Below, one piece after another: positions 14,219 to 20,552 of a DNA stretch of 20,552 nt. Made by a program: the position numbers and the translations under genes. The DNA lies in contig CBFHQE010000046.1 of assembly GCA_965657935.1 (NCBI GenBank), forward strand, positions 1 to 20,552, written 5' to 3'. The DNA comes from Maricaulis sp965657935 (lineage in GTDB: Bacteria > Pseudomonadota > Alphaproteobacteria > Caulobacterales > Maricaulaceae). How positions within the stretch are numbered: position 1 is the stretch's first letter; every line of letters starts with the position of its first letter. The notes beneath the pieces are model-generated. The model saw only the letters and a list, made by a program, of their open reading frames with translations. It was not told the origin of the DNA and did no database searches.

Positions 14219-15145
14219 ATGGAAACGACACACTGGCCTGAAGCCCTCACCAAATTCGGTATTGAAGATCCGCTTGAGCCGGCCAAGGCTGCGCCGCGAT
14301 TGCGCAGGTCCCTGCGCCAGGCCGCACCTTTCCTGGACACCACCGCCCCACCGGTCCAGTCCGTTGAGGATTTCACAATCCCCGGACCGGCTGGAGAAAT
14401 CCCGGCCCGCCTCTATGTTCCACAAGGCTCGAAAAGCCCGGCGCCACTGTGTTTCTTTACACATGGCGGGGGGTATGTGATTGGCGATCTGGAAACTCAT
14501 GACCGCCTTTGCACCCGCATGGCAGCAAAGAGTGGCGCGCGGGTTCTTGCCATCGATTACCGCCTCGCTCCTGAACACATGTTCCCGGCCGGGGTGGAGG
14601 ATGCGCTGGCGGCGTTTGACTGGCTGCTGAGCGCTGAAGGTCAGGCACGCACCGGCTCGGACCCCGAGCGTATCGCCGTCGCCGGCGACAGTGCCGGTGG
14701 CGGTCTGGCCGCCATGCTGGGCCAGCAGCGTCGCAACAAGATCCGTTTCCAGCTGCTGATCTACCCGCTGATGCAGCTGATCGAGCGGCGCAAGCCGAAA
14801 CTGAAAGCCCTGGAGGGTCATATCCTCTCCGTCTACACGCTCGAACAGATCGTCAGAGCGTATCTGCCAGAGGAGAGTGATGCGAAGGATGTGCGTGTAT
14901 CGCCGCTGCTGGAAAACGATCTGAGCGGCCTGCCGCCGACCTGTATCGCCGCGGCAGAGCTGGATCCGCTCTATGATGAGGGGACTGCCTATCGCGATCG
15001 CCTGGCCGCTGTCGGCATTCCAGTAGACTACGTGCTCGGAAAGGCCATGCCGCACGGCTATTTCAACATGACCGCCGTGCTTCCCGGAGCCAAGGATCTG
15101 GTCAACCGCGTCTCGGCGGCCCTGGGTGATGGATTGCGCGTCTAG
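14219..15145 (+). CDS. Alpha/beta hydrolase, HSL-family esterase/lipase
   Basis: This 308-aa enzyme has the hormone-sensitive-lipase family layout: oxyanion-hole HGGG at 82-85, nucleophile elbow GDSAGGG with Ser158, DYRLAPEH at 113-120, the acid motif ELDPLYDEG (Asp249) and catalytic His279 in MPHGYFN. It is expected to hydrolyse short- to medium-chain acyl esters in the cytoplasm, as there is no signal peptide. ATG 14219 has no strong ribosome site, but the N-terminus fits the cap region of the family. Its neighbours are the 74-aa gene upstream and selO 38 bp downstream, which may be read from the same transcript. Confidence 0.92.
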   Translation: METTHWPEALTKFGIEDPLEPAKAAPRLRRSLRQAAPFLDTTAPPVQSVEDFTIPGPAGEIPARLYVPQGSKSPAPLCFFTHGGGYVIGDLETHDRLCTRMAAKSGARVLAIDYRLAPEHMFPAGVEDALAAFDWLLSAEGQARTGSDPERIAVAGDSAGGGLAAMLGQQRRNKIRFQLLIYPLMQLIERRKPKLKALEGHILSVYTLEQIVRAYLPEESDAKDVRVSPLLENDLSGLPPTCIAAAELDPLYDEGTAYRDRLAAVGIPVDYVLGKAMPHGYFNMTAVLPGAKDLVNRVSAALGDGLRV

Positions 15146-15183
15146 GCATTGCCTCCGGCCACCGAAACACCTAGCTCAGGGGC

Positions 15184-16614
15184 ATGAGCGAAGCTGTCGA
15201 ATACAAAGCCGATCCGCAGTTTGTGACCCTGGGTCCGGATTTCTCCGACCCGGTCGCGCCTGCCGTCTTCCCGCAAGCAAACGAGCGATACTGGAATGCG
15301 ACCTGGGCTGCCGAGCTGGGTCTGGAAGGGCTCACCCCGGAAGACCGTGTCAGACATTTTCAGCGCTTCGAAGCCCTGCCGGACAACCAGCCGGAAGCGC
15401 TGGCCATGCGTTATCATGGACATCAGTTCCGCACCTATAACCCGGACTTGGGAGACGGGCGCGGTTTCCTGTTCGCCCAGCTGCGCGATCGCGAGAACCG
15501 GTTGCTGGATTTCGCCACCAAGGGCTCCGGGCAGACGCCGTGGTCACGCAATGGCGACGGACGATTGACGCTGAAGGGCGCGGTGCGGGAAATCCTCGCG
15601 GCGAACATGCTGGAAGCACTGGGTGTCTATACCTCCAAGCCTTTTGCTGTGTTCGAGACCGGCGAAGCACTGGAACGCAATGACGAACCGTCTCCGACCC
15701 GGTCCGCCGTCCTCACCCGGCTGGGCCATTCGCACATGCGTTTCGGCACCTTCCAGCGCCATGCATTCGAGAATTCGCCAGCCCGTATCGGCCAGCTGAT
15801 CGAGCACTGCCTGGAACTCTACTATCCTGATATCGATCAGGGAGACGATCCATCCTCGGCACTGCTCAAGGCGGTGATTGAGTCCAACGCCAAGGTGGTG
15901 GCCGGTTGGATGGCCGCAGGCTTCGTGCATGGCGTGTTGAATACGGACAATCTCAACGTTACGGGCGAGAGTTTCGATTATGGCCCCTGGCGTTTCCTGC
16001 CGTATTACGAGCCGGGCTTCACAGCCGCCTATTTCGACCAGACAGGGCTTTATGCCTACGGCCGCCAGCCGGAGGCGGTGTTCTGGGCGTTGCAGCAATT
16101 TGCGGGCGCGCTGGCCCTTGCCGGTGATCAGAAACAATTGCTGGCCGATCTCAATACTTTCCCGGCAGTCTATCGGGTCGCCTTGCTGGACGCCTTCATG
16201 GCGCGTTTCGGGGTGAGCAGTGCCGGGCGTGATCAGGATGAGAAACTGGTCCGGGCCTATCTTGAATTCATGCAGGACAGTCTGATGCCCTGGGAGCAGG
16301 TGATTTTTGATCATTTCTGCGGTGAAGCCAGTTTCGCCAGAGCGCATGCGCGCGGCTATCACGGAGACACCTACAAGGCGTTCCGGGATCAGTTGTTTGA
16401 CCGCGAGCCGGTTTTGCCGGCGCGGCTCAAACACAGGATTTTCAAGCAGGACAAGCCCGTTAGCATGGTCATAGAGGAGGTCGAGCGGGTCTGGGATGCG
16501 ATCGCCGACACGGATGACTGGGCGCCTTTGAACCGTTTGCTGGATGATGTCAGCGCTATTGGCGAAGGTTACGGCCTGGGGGCTGGCCGCATGGGGTTCA
16601 TCCAACCGGCTTGA
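15184..16614 (+). CDS. selO: SelO (YdiU) family protein adenylyltransferase
   Basis: This 476-aa protein belongs to the SelO pseudokinase-fold family, whose members transfer AMP to Ser, Thr or Tyr of target proteins and act in redox homeostasis. Visible motifs: YHGHQFRTYNPDLGDGRG (78-94), the nucleotide-binding ATKGSGQTPWSRNGDGR (111-127, with Lys113), HGVLNTDNLN (249-258), DYGP (265-268), and YEPGF then GLYAYGRQP after that. Length is normal for a bacterial member. No selenocysteine is needed: bacterial proteins usually lack the C-terminal Sec of eukaryotic SelO. ATG 15184 has AGGGG just upstream. pgeF follows after 31 bp. Confidence 0.93.
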   Translation: MSEAVEYKADPQFVTLGPDFSDPVAPAVFPQANERYWNATWAAELGLEGLTPEDRVRHFQRFEALPDNQPEALAMRYHGHQFRTYNPDLGDGRGFLFAQLRDRENRLLDFATKGSGQTPWSRNGDGRLTLKGAVREILAANMLEALGVYTSKPFAVFETGEALERNDEPSPTRSAVLTRLGHSHMRFGTFQRHAFENSPARIGQLIEHCLELYYPDIDQGDDPSSALLKAVIESNAKVVAGWMAAGFVHGVLNTDNLNVTGESFDYGPWRFLPYYEPGFTAAYFDQTGLYAYGRQPEAVFWALQQFAGALALAGDQKQLLADLNTFPAVYRVALLDAFMARFGVSSAGRDQDEKLVRAYLEFMQDSLMPWEQVIFDHFCGEASFARAHARGYHGDTYKAFRDQLFDREPVLPARLKHRIFKQDKPVSMVIEEVERVWDAIADTDDWAPLNRLLDDVSAIGEGYGLGAGRMGFIQPA

Positions 16615-16645
16615 CGCTGATCACGGGCACTGGAAGTGTGGATGC

Positions 16646-17431
16646 ATGAGCGAATTATCCTTTGTCCGCTGTGACTTGCTGGAAGGTGATGCGATTTCGC
16701 ACGGCTTCACGACCCGCCAGGGCGGGCTCAGCGACGGTCCTTACGCCAGCCTCAATATAACGCGCTCGCGCGGAGATAGTCCCGAACACTTGGCGGGAAA
16801 TCGCGAACGCGTCCGTGCGGCGCTTGACATGGATTATCTTGCTTTTGCCAGCCAGGTGCATGGCCGCGCGGTCGCTGTTGTCGAGGAGGCGCCTCTTGGC
16901 GAACAACCGGTCGGTGAGGCCGATGCCCTGGTGACAGATCGGCCGGGTATTGGCTTGGTCTGCCAGACTGCAGACTGTACGCCCATCCTGCTGTGGGATG
17001 AGGAGAACAGAGCCATTGCCGCCATTCACTCCGGCTGGCGTGGCACGGTTCAGAATATTGTCGAGGCGACGGTTTCGCGCATGGTCGACGTTTATGGGAC
17101 CCGCCCGTCCTTGCTCCGCGCCGCGATCGGGCCGTCCATCTCGCCAGCCAATTATCGTGTTGGCCCGGAAGTCGTGGCTGAATTCGAGGGCTTTCCGGAT
17201 GATCAGGACATCCTGTCGGTCCGTGATGGAGAAGGCGGCGCTCAGCTGGATGTGGCTGCGGCCTGTGTCTTCCAGTTGGGTGAAACGGGCATCCCGGCCG
17301 GCCAGATCTGGCGCTCGGATCTGTGTACCTATGCCGAGGACACGCGCCTCTTCTCTGCGCGCCGCTCCCATCATCAGGGGCAAAGCGGCGTGTTTGGCGG
17401 CCAGGGCGGAGTGATCGGGCTGCGTCGCTAG
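16646..17431 (+). CDS. pgeF: PgeF/YfiH family (laccase-domain, purine nucleoside phosphorylase-like)
   Basis: This 261-aa protein has the YfiH metal-site motifs: SQVHG (His72), TADC (Cys111) and HSGWRG (His128), which in characterised members bind zinc. FTTRQGGLSDGPYASLN at the N-terminus and AIGPSISPANYRVGPEV in the middle are also diagnostic. Family members act on purine nucleosides and, in E. coli, affect the fidelity of peptidoglycan precursor synthesis. ATG 16646 is chosen because GGAAG (16632-16636) lies 9 bases upstream; a longer frame from 16544 would overlap selO. The C-terminus (RRSHHQGQSGVFGGQGG) has a Gly/Gln-rich tail where relatives usually end GRQ-x-x-x-I. Confidence 0.93.
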   Translation: MSELSFVRCDLLEGDAISHGFTTRQGGLSDGPYASLNITRSRGDSPEHLAGNRERVRAALDMDYLAFASQVHGRAVAVVEEAPLGEQPVGEADALVTDRPGIGLVCQTADCTPILLWDEENRAIAAIHSGWRGTVQNIVEATVSRMVDVYGTRPSLLRAAIGPSISPANYRVGPEVVAEFEGFPDDQDILSVRDGEGGAQLDVAAACVFQLGETGIPAGQIWRSDLCTYAEDTRLFSARRSHHQGQSGVFGGQGGVIGLRR

Positions 17432-17437
17432 GCGCAC

Positions 17438-17468
17438 GCCCTCATCCGGATTTCATCGGGATGAGGGC
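17438..17468. terminator. Bidirectional stem-loop between convergent pgeF and S41 gene
   Basis: GCCCTCATCC (17438-17447) pairs perfectly with GGATGAGGGC (17459-17468) in the 44-base gap between two convergent stop codons. There is no T-run on either side, so it may end transcription in concert with Rho or simply protect 3' ends. Confidence 0.6.
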
Positions 17469-17475
17469 AGCAATC

Positions 17476-19167
17476 CTATCGGTCAATCAGATCCAGAATG
17501 GCCTCCAGACCCGGATCCTCGCCACGGCGAAGGGCCTCAGCGGTGATGGGAGCCGCCATATCCGGGGCGATCCACGGGCGGGCGTCGTCAGAGAACCATC
17601 CGAACTGGAAATAGCGGTTCGAGATCGACACGGTCAGCCCACTGTAGGGAAGTTGGGAAGTCGCGCTTTCGCCGTAGAAATTCGGGCGTGATCCGGTTAC
17701 TTCGCCCACAAACAGCGCCTGGGTATGGGCTTCGAACTGGGAGGCCATGTTCTGGGCCGCCGAAAATGTGTTGGGGCTGGTCAGGATAAACAGCGAGCCT
17801 TCTTCATCAAAGCGCGGTCGCCGTACGATCTCGCGGATCAGCGTCCAGTTCAGCACACCATTGCCGCCGGAATTGTGGCGCAGGTCCAGGATGATGTGGC
17901 CGGCGTGTGTGTCGTCCAGCATCTCACCCAGTTGAGCGACCCCGGTGTTGAAGGCATCGCGGCCCTGATCGCCGATTGCATTGAGCTGGACGTAAACGGC
18001 GTCATGCTCCGCCAGGTGCTGCATCCAGAAACTTTCGGCCAGATTGGAGAGCCAGAGCGGTGTCTCGACACTCTCACCCATGACCGGCCAGTCTGCCGGT
18101 GCCCAGCGCCCGAATATGGCCGGGTTGAAGGGAGCGCTGATGATCTCCCGGGTGAGTTCGCGACCATCGGCATGGCGAACCGTGATTTGGGTCTCACCGC
18201 GCGCGGGCTGGCCCGTCATCAATTGCGTAACCTCCGTAAACCGCGCGAACATCGGACCGGAATAAGCTGCCGTCATGTCATTGTCGGTGATGGCGAACGC
18301 GTCGATGGCGCTGTCGAACCGCTCAATCGGCATGCCATTGACCGCCGTGATGTGGCCGCCCACCAGCTCAGCATATTCCGGATCGGCGCTGAGAATGACC
18401 CAGGCGCCATCGAATTCGCGTGGAATGACGGGCAGGAGCCGGAAGGCATTGGGTCCGCCAAAGGGCGGGTAGACCAGGGTGTGACCGTCGCCAATTTCCG
18501 CGAACAGCGACATCAGTGCAAAGATCAACTCGTCATCGCTGGACGTGGCAATGCTGGACCGGATGGTTTCAATTCCCCGCAGCCAATCACGTTCGCTGGT
18601 CTGGGTGAAAGGATTGATATGTCGGCGGCGCACAAGGTCGACGGCGAAGTCCAGATCCGCGGACCAGCCGTCCTCACGTGACAGACCGTCGGGCAGTTGG
18701 CCGGAGATCTCCTGCAAACGCGGATGGTCGAGGATGTCGGCGAACCGCTCATCCGATGCCAGAGCGCTCCAGTCGGAATACTCCCATCGGCCGGACGCGG
18801 TTTCCAGATCCGCAATGGCAGCGTCGATCTGGCCGGTGGCAGCCCGGCAAGCCGCGCGTTCATACAGCGCCAGGCGCATGCCTTCACGTCGGCCGTTGAC
18901 GCCCAGCTCCAGTGAACGATCAAGCGAGCGCAGGGCGCGATGACAATCACCCGTGCGCGCTTCCGCGCGACCGCGACCATACCAGAGCTCTCCATCCCAG
19001 GGGTTCTGCGTTGTCAGGTCGACATAGGCGGGCAGGGCGCGCTCCAGATCACCCTCCCAGAGCCACTCCGAGGCCTGGATTTTCTGTTCGGGGGTCTGGG
19101 CGACCGCCTGTGCCATGGGCAGCAAGGGAAGGGCGGCAGTCAGAAACAAGGTGCTCAGGCGCATCAT
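17476..19167 (-). CDS. Secreted S41-family (tail-specific type) peptidase with TPR N-terminus
   Basis: This 563-aa protein starts with a signal peptide (1-23, AVA before Q), then a TPR-like helical segment (about 30-150), a linker and an S41/CtpA-type peptidase domain (about 165-540). The family markers GDGHT (226-230), LDLRHNSGG (427-435), nucleophile Ser469 in NTFSAAQN and VGEVTGS (487-493) are present. This fits tricorn/IRBP-like peptidases with a Ser-His-Glu-type centre more than CtpA with its Lys. It is probably periplasmic or surface-linked. The start ATG 19165-19167 is preceded by GGAG at 6 bases; an upstream in-frame GTG-type extension to 19302 lacks a signal peptide and is unlikely. 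Three GTCTCA half-sites lie upstream. Confidence 0.85.
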   Translation of the reverse strand: MMRLSTLFLTAALPLLPMAQAVAQTPEQKIQASEWLWEGDLERALPAYVDLTTQNPWDGELWYGRGRAEARTGDCHRALRSLDRSLELGVNGRREGMRLALYERAACRAATGQIDAAIADLETASGRWEYSDWSALASDERFADILDHPRLQEISGQLPDGLSREDGWSADLDFAVDLVRRRHINPFTQTSERDWLRGIETIRSSIATSSDDELIFALMSLFAEIGDGHTLVYPPFGGPNAFRLLPVIPREFDGAWVILSADPEYAELVGGHITAVNGMPIERFDSAIDAFAITDNDMTAAYSGPMFARFTEVTQLMTGQPARGETQITVRHADGRELTREIISAPFNPAIFGRWAPADWPVMGESVETPLWLSNLAESFWMQHLAEHDAVYVQLNAIGDQGRDAFNTGVAQLGEMLDDTHAGHIILDLRHNSGGNGVLNWTLIREIVRRPRFDEEGSLFILTSPNTFSAAQNMASQFEAHTQALFVGEVTGSRPNFYGESATSQLPYSGLTVSISNRYFQFGWFSDDARPWIAPDMAAPITAEALRRGEDPGLEAILDLIDR

Positions 19168-19257
19168 GTGGTTCTCCAATTTTCGATCAGCGTTGAGCCC
19201 CCAACGCGTGATGTCAGACTGGAGAAGCGATCGCGGTCTGTCGTTCCAATGCGGGCA

Positions 19258-19295
19258 TGAGACTTTGTGCAGATGTCTCAGCGGCCTGCTGAGAC
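19258..19295 (-). promoter_or_regulatory. Triple GTCTCA half-site array / stem-loop upstream of the S41 gene
   Basis: On the plus strand TGAGAC occurs at 19258-19263 and 19290-19295 and GTCTCA at 19275-19280. The second and third form a perfect 8-bp inverted repeat (GTCTCAGC/GCTGAGAC, 19275-19282 with 19288-19295), and the first and second form an alternative pairing across 11 bases. It lies between the AraC-type regulator and the S41 peptidase genes. It could be an operator, a terminator for the upstream gene (no T-run), or a competing-hairpin leader. Confidence 0.45.
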
Positions 19296-19323
19296 GTGGC
19301 AAGCCTGTGCGGAAGGGTATGAT

Positions 19324-19560
19324 TTACAGAGACTTGCGGTATTGCGAGGGAGTGATGCCTTCAGCAGCCCGAAACGCGCGGTAAAAGCTCGCCTTGCTTG
19401 AAAAGCCGGCATCAAAGGCGAGTTGCAGGATGGAGTATTCCTGCTGGTCATCGGCTTTCACCGCCCGCTTGAAGTGATCCAGGCGCAGCGCATTGAGGAA
19501 TTCCGTACAACCGCCGGGATAAGCCTGGTTCAGGAGAGCCTCGATATCGTCCCGTGGCAT
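19324..19560 (-). CDS. AraC-type DNA-binding domain, separated half of a split regulator
   Basis: These 78 residues contain the double helix-turn-helix domain of AraC/XylS regulators: FLNALRLDHFKRAV, then ILQLAFDAGFSSKASFYRAFRAAEGITPSQYRKSL, close to consensus and undamaged. The ATG at 19560 directly follows, in the same frame, the UGA that ends the upstream 274-residue half, and there is no Shine-Dalgarno sequence before it. The codons fit one ancestral gene: DSLVKPL-stop-MPRDDIEALL corresponds to the first helix-turn-helix segment, where Gly (GGA) would be expected at the stop. The fragment may be made by readthrough, by reinitiation as a soluble DNA-binding piece, or not at all. Confidence 0.75.
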   Translation of the reverse strand: MPRDDIEALLNQAYPGGCTEFLNALRLDHFKRAVKADDQQEYSILQLAFDAGFSSKASFYRAFRAAEGITPSQYRKSL

Positions 19561-20385
19561 TCAAAGCGGTTTGACGAGTGAATCCACATCGGCGTCGGGC
19601 TGCAGATAGGACCCGGCGGCGCGGACAGTGGTCAAAACCTCCGCCAGCCGTGCGGAGAGGTCAGCGGATTTTTTGATCGCGCGGGTTGGGGTGCGCTGTT
19701 CAAGCAGGTCCGGTCGGATAAAGGCAAGATATCCCAGGCCATAGATCATCCCGCTGAGAATAATGCCCGAGACCAGATCGCTGTCGGGAATCCAGGGAAT
19801 GTTGGCGGCAAACAGCCAGAACGACACGACTTCCAGCGACAGCACAGAGCCGAAGACAATGAGTCCGATGCGCAGCAGTCCCACGGTCTTGCGACGTTCC
19901 CCCGAGCGTGGTCTCGCCTGGACTAGGCGAAACAGGGTCACACCCAGATAGGCGTAGAAATAAACCGTCTTCACATTGCCCCAGGTCAGGCTGATCGCAC
20001 GGTAGTTCTCGTTATTCATGCTCCAGTGCTGCCCCCAAAGCGTGACCTGCAGATAGACCCAGAGGAGAACGGCAAACCCGAACGGCACAAAATGCCAGAG
20101 ATGACCCCGTTCAAGCTCGAAGGCGTGTTCGCTGACACGGCGCATCAGAAGATAGATCAGCGGACCGATCAGCATGATCGCGAATACGCCCACACCCAGC
20201 GTCCAGGGCCAGCCCAGCAAGTCGAGGAATTCCTCGGTCAGGATCAGGGTGAAGACACCGAGAATGCCGGCCAGCAAACGCTGCGCCAGCTGATCCCGCC
20301 CATTCAGCGACAAGATGGCGATGATCAGCGCGATGCCGTGCAGGACGGCAGCACCAAACATCAATGTCAGGGCAGAGGCGGACAT
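19561..20385 (-). CDS. Multi-helix membrane sensor half of an AraC-type regulator, truncated by UGA
   Basis: This 274-residue frame has seven hydrophobic segments characteristic of the 7TM-type sensor fused to AraC-type domains (about 10-30, 38-55, 60-80, 95-115, 135-155, 175-200 and 205-225, counted from ATG 20385), then a cytosolic linker ending YLQPDADVDSLVKPL and stop TGA (19561-19563). The final segment is the start of the AraC helix-turn-helix domain, so the stop truncates it. The next 78 codons in the same frame complete the domain. ATG 20385 is preferred to GTG 20412 because CGGGA lies before it. The S41 peptidase gene lies just downstream and is a plausible target. A sequencing error, recent nonsense mutation or programmed event are all possible. 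Confidence 0.75.
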   Translation of the reverse strand: MSASALTLMFGAAVLHGIALIIAILSLNGRDQLAQRLLAGILGVFTLILTEEFLDLLGWPWTLGVGVFAIMLIGPLIYLLMRRVSEHAFELERGHLWHFVPFGFAVLLWVYLQVTLWGQHWSMNNENYRAISLTWGNVKTVYFYAYLGVTLFRLVQARPRSGERRKTVGLLRIGLIVFGSVLSLEVVSFWLFAANIPWIPDSDLVSGIILSGMIYGLGYLAFIRPDLLEQRTPTRAIKKSADLSARLAEVLTTVRAAGSYLQPDADVDSLVKPL

Positions 20386-20444
20386 GCGGATCCCGTTGGA
20401 AGCTGCGGACACGGTATACGGCGATTTCTGCCACGCCGTCGAGC

Positions 20445-20521
20445 TGGCGACCCCGAGTGGATTCGAACCACTGACCTACAGATTAGGAATCTGTTGCTCT
20501 ATCCTGCTGAGCTACGGGGCC
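20445..20521 (-). tRNA. tRNA-Arg, anticodon CCT
   Basis: On the minus strand, GGCCCCG at the 5' end pairs with CGGGGTC, followed by discriminator G and an encoded CCA (plus-strand 20445-20447). The anticodon stem ACAGA/TCTGT encloses the loop TTCCTAA, giving anticodon CCT, which reads AGG arginine codons. The D arm GCTCAGCAGGATAGAGC and the T arm GTGGTTCGAATCCAC are normal. Length is 77 bases. It lies 59 bases upstream of the start of the AraC-type sensor gene on the same strand. Confidence 0.96.
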
Positions 20522-20552
20522 GTCACGACATTTCTGGTCGAGTTGGCAGGCA

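Noticed and set aside
15146..15183. Possible terminator between the esterase gene and selO
   Set aside because: No stem-loop or T-run; read-through is more likely.
15544..16605. 353-residue minus-strand frame over selO
   Set aside because: Antisense of a gene with complete SelO motifs; no domain recognised.
17725..18681. 318-residue plus-strand frame over the S41 peptidase gene
   Set aside because: Antisense of a gene with intact peptidase motifs and a signal peptide.
19561..19563. UGA in the AraC-type gene as a selenocysteine codon
   Set aside because: The residue position is normally Gly in the helix-turn-helix domain, and the following AUG/downstream bases show no obvious SECIS-like hairpin; the nearby SelO gene does not imply selenocysteine use.

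Overview
The window looks like a chromosomal segment of an alphaproteobacterium, most likely from the stalked marine group around Maricaulis/Hyphomonas (Caulobacterales). This is inferred from high GC, the dnaG-rpoD pair without rpsU, an RpoD with a long acidic insertion, a DnaG whose zinc-ligand pattern I associate with alphaproteobacteria, and a run of ExoD, DsbB, Coq7, FATP-type acyl-CoA synthetase, SelO and PgeF proteins. The genus is not proven. There is no rRNA, CRISPR, prophage or insertion sequence.

Layout. (1) 1-5621, plus strand: the 3' end of a ParE/RelE-type toxin, then primase (dnaG) and the housekeeping sigma factor (rpoD), closed by a strong intrinsic terminator, then a complete parDE toxin-antitoxin pair with its own promoter-like sequence, followed after 2 bp by an SRPBCC-fold protein. 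(2) 5618-8378, minus strand: exoD, then dsbB and coq7 overlapping by 4 bp, then a LysR regulator whose stop codon overlaps the stop of the SRPBCC gene. (3) 8379-9105: tRNA-Leu(CAA) followed by about 520 bp of non-coding DNA rich in short palindromes. (4) 9106-12513, plus strand: an integral membrane protein made of two tandem DUF417 (RclC/YkgB-like) units, then a FATP-type acyl-CoA synthetase overlapping a DUF924 gene by 4 bp. (5) 12590-17431, plus strand: a secreted serine beta-lactamase-fold hydrolase, a 74-aa protein behind a possible structured leader, an HSL-family esterase, SelO (protein AMPylase family) and PgeF. (6) 17476-20521, minus strand: tRNA-Arg(CCT), a membrane-sensor AraC-type regulator cut in two by one in-frame UGA, and a secreted TPR-S41 peptidase.

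How it fits together. dnaG and rpoD form the core replication/transcription pair, and a TTGACA promoter-like sequence inside the 3' end of dnaG could allow rpoD to be expressed separately. coq7 makes ubiquinone and its overlapping partner dsbB uses ubiquinone as electron acceptor. The acyl-CoA synthetase, the HSL esterase and the beta-lactamase-fold hydrolase suggest lipid and ester metabolism. The AraC-type regulator lies directly upstream of the S41 peptidase on the same strand and could control it.

The most notable items are the UGA-split membrane AraC regulator, the internally duplicated DUF417 protein, the DnaG zinc-finger ligand loss, the palindrome cluster after tRNA-Leu, and three GTCTCA half-sites upstream of the S41 peptidase. 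I see no convincing large undescribed multi-gene system. Most of the window is ordinary core or near-core chromosome.
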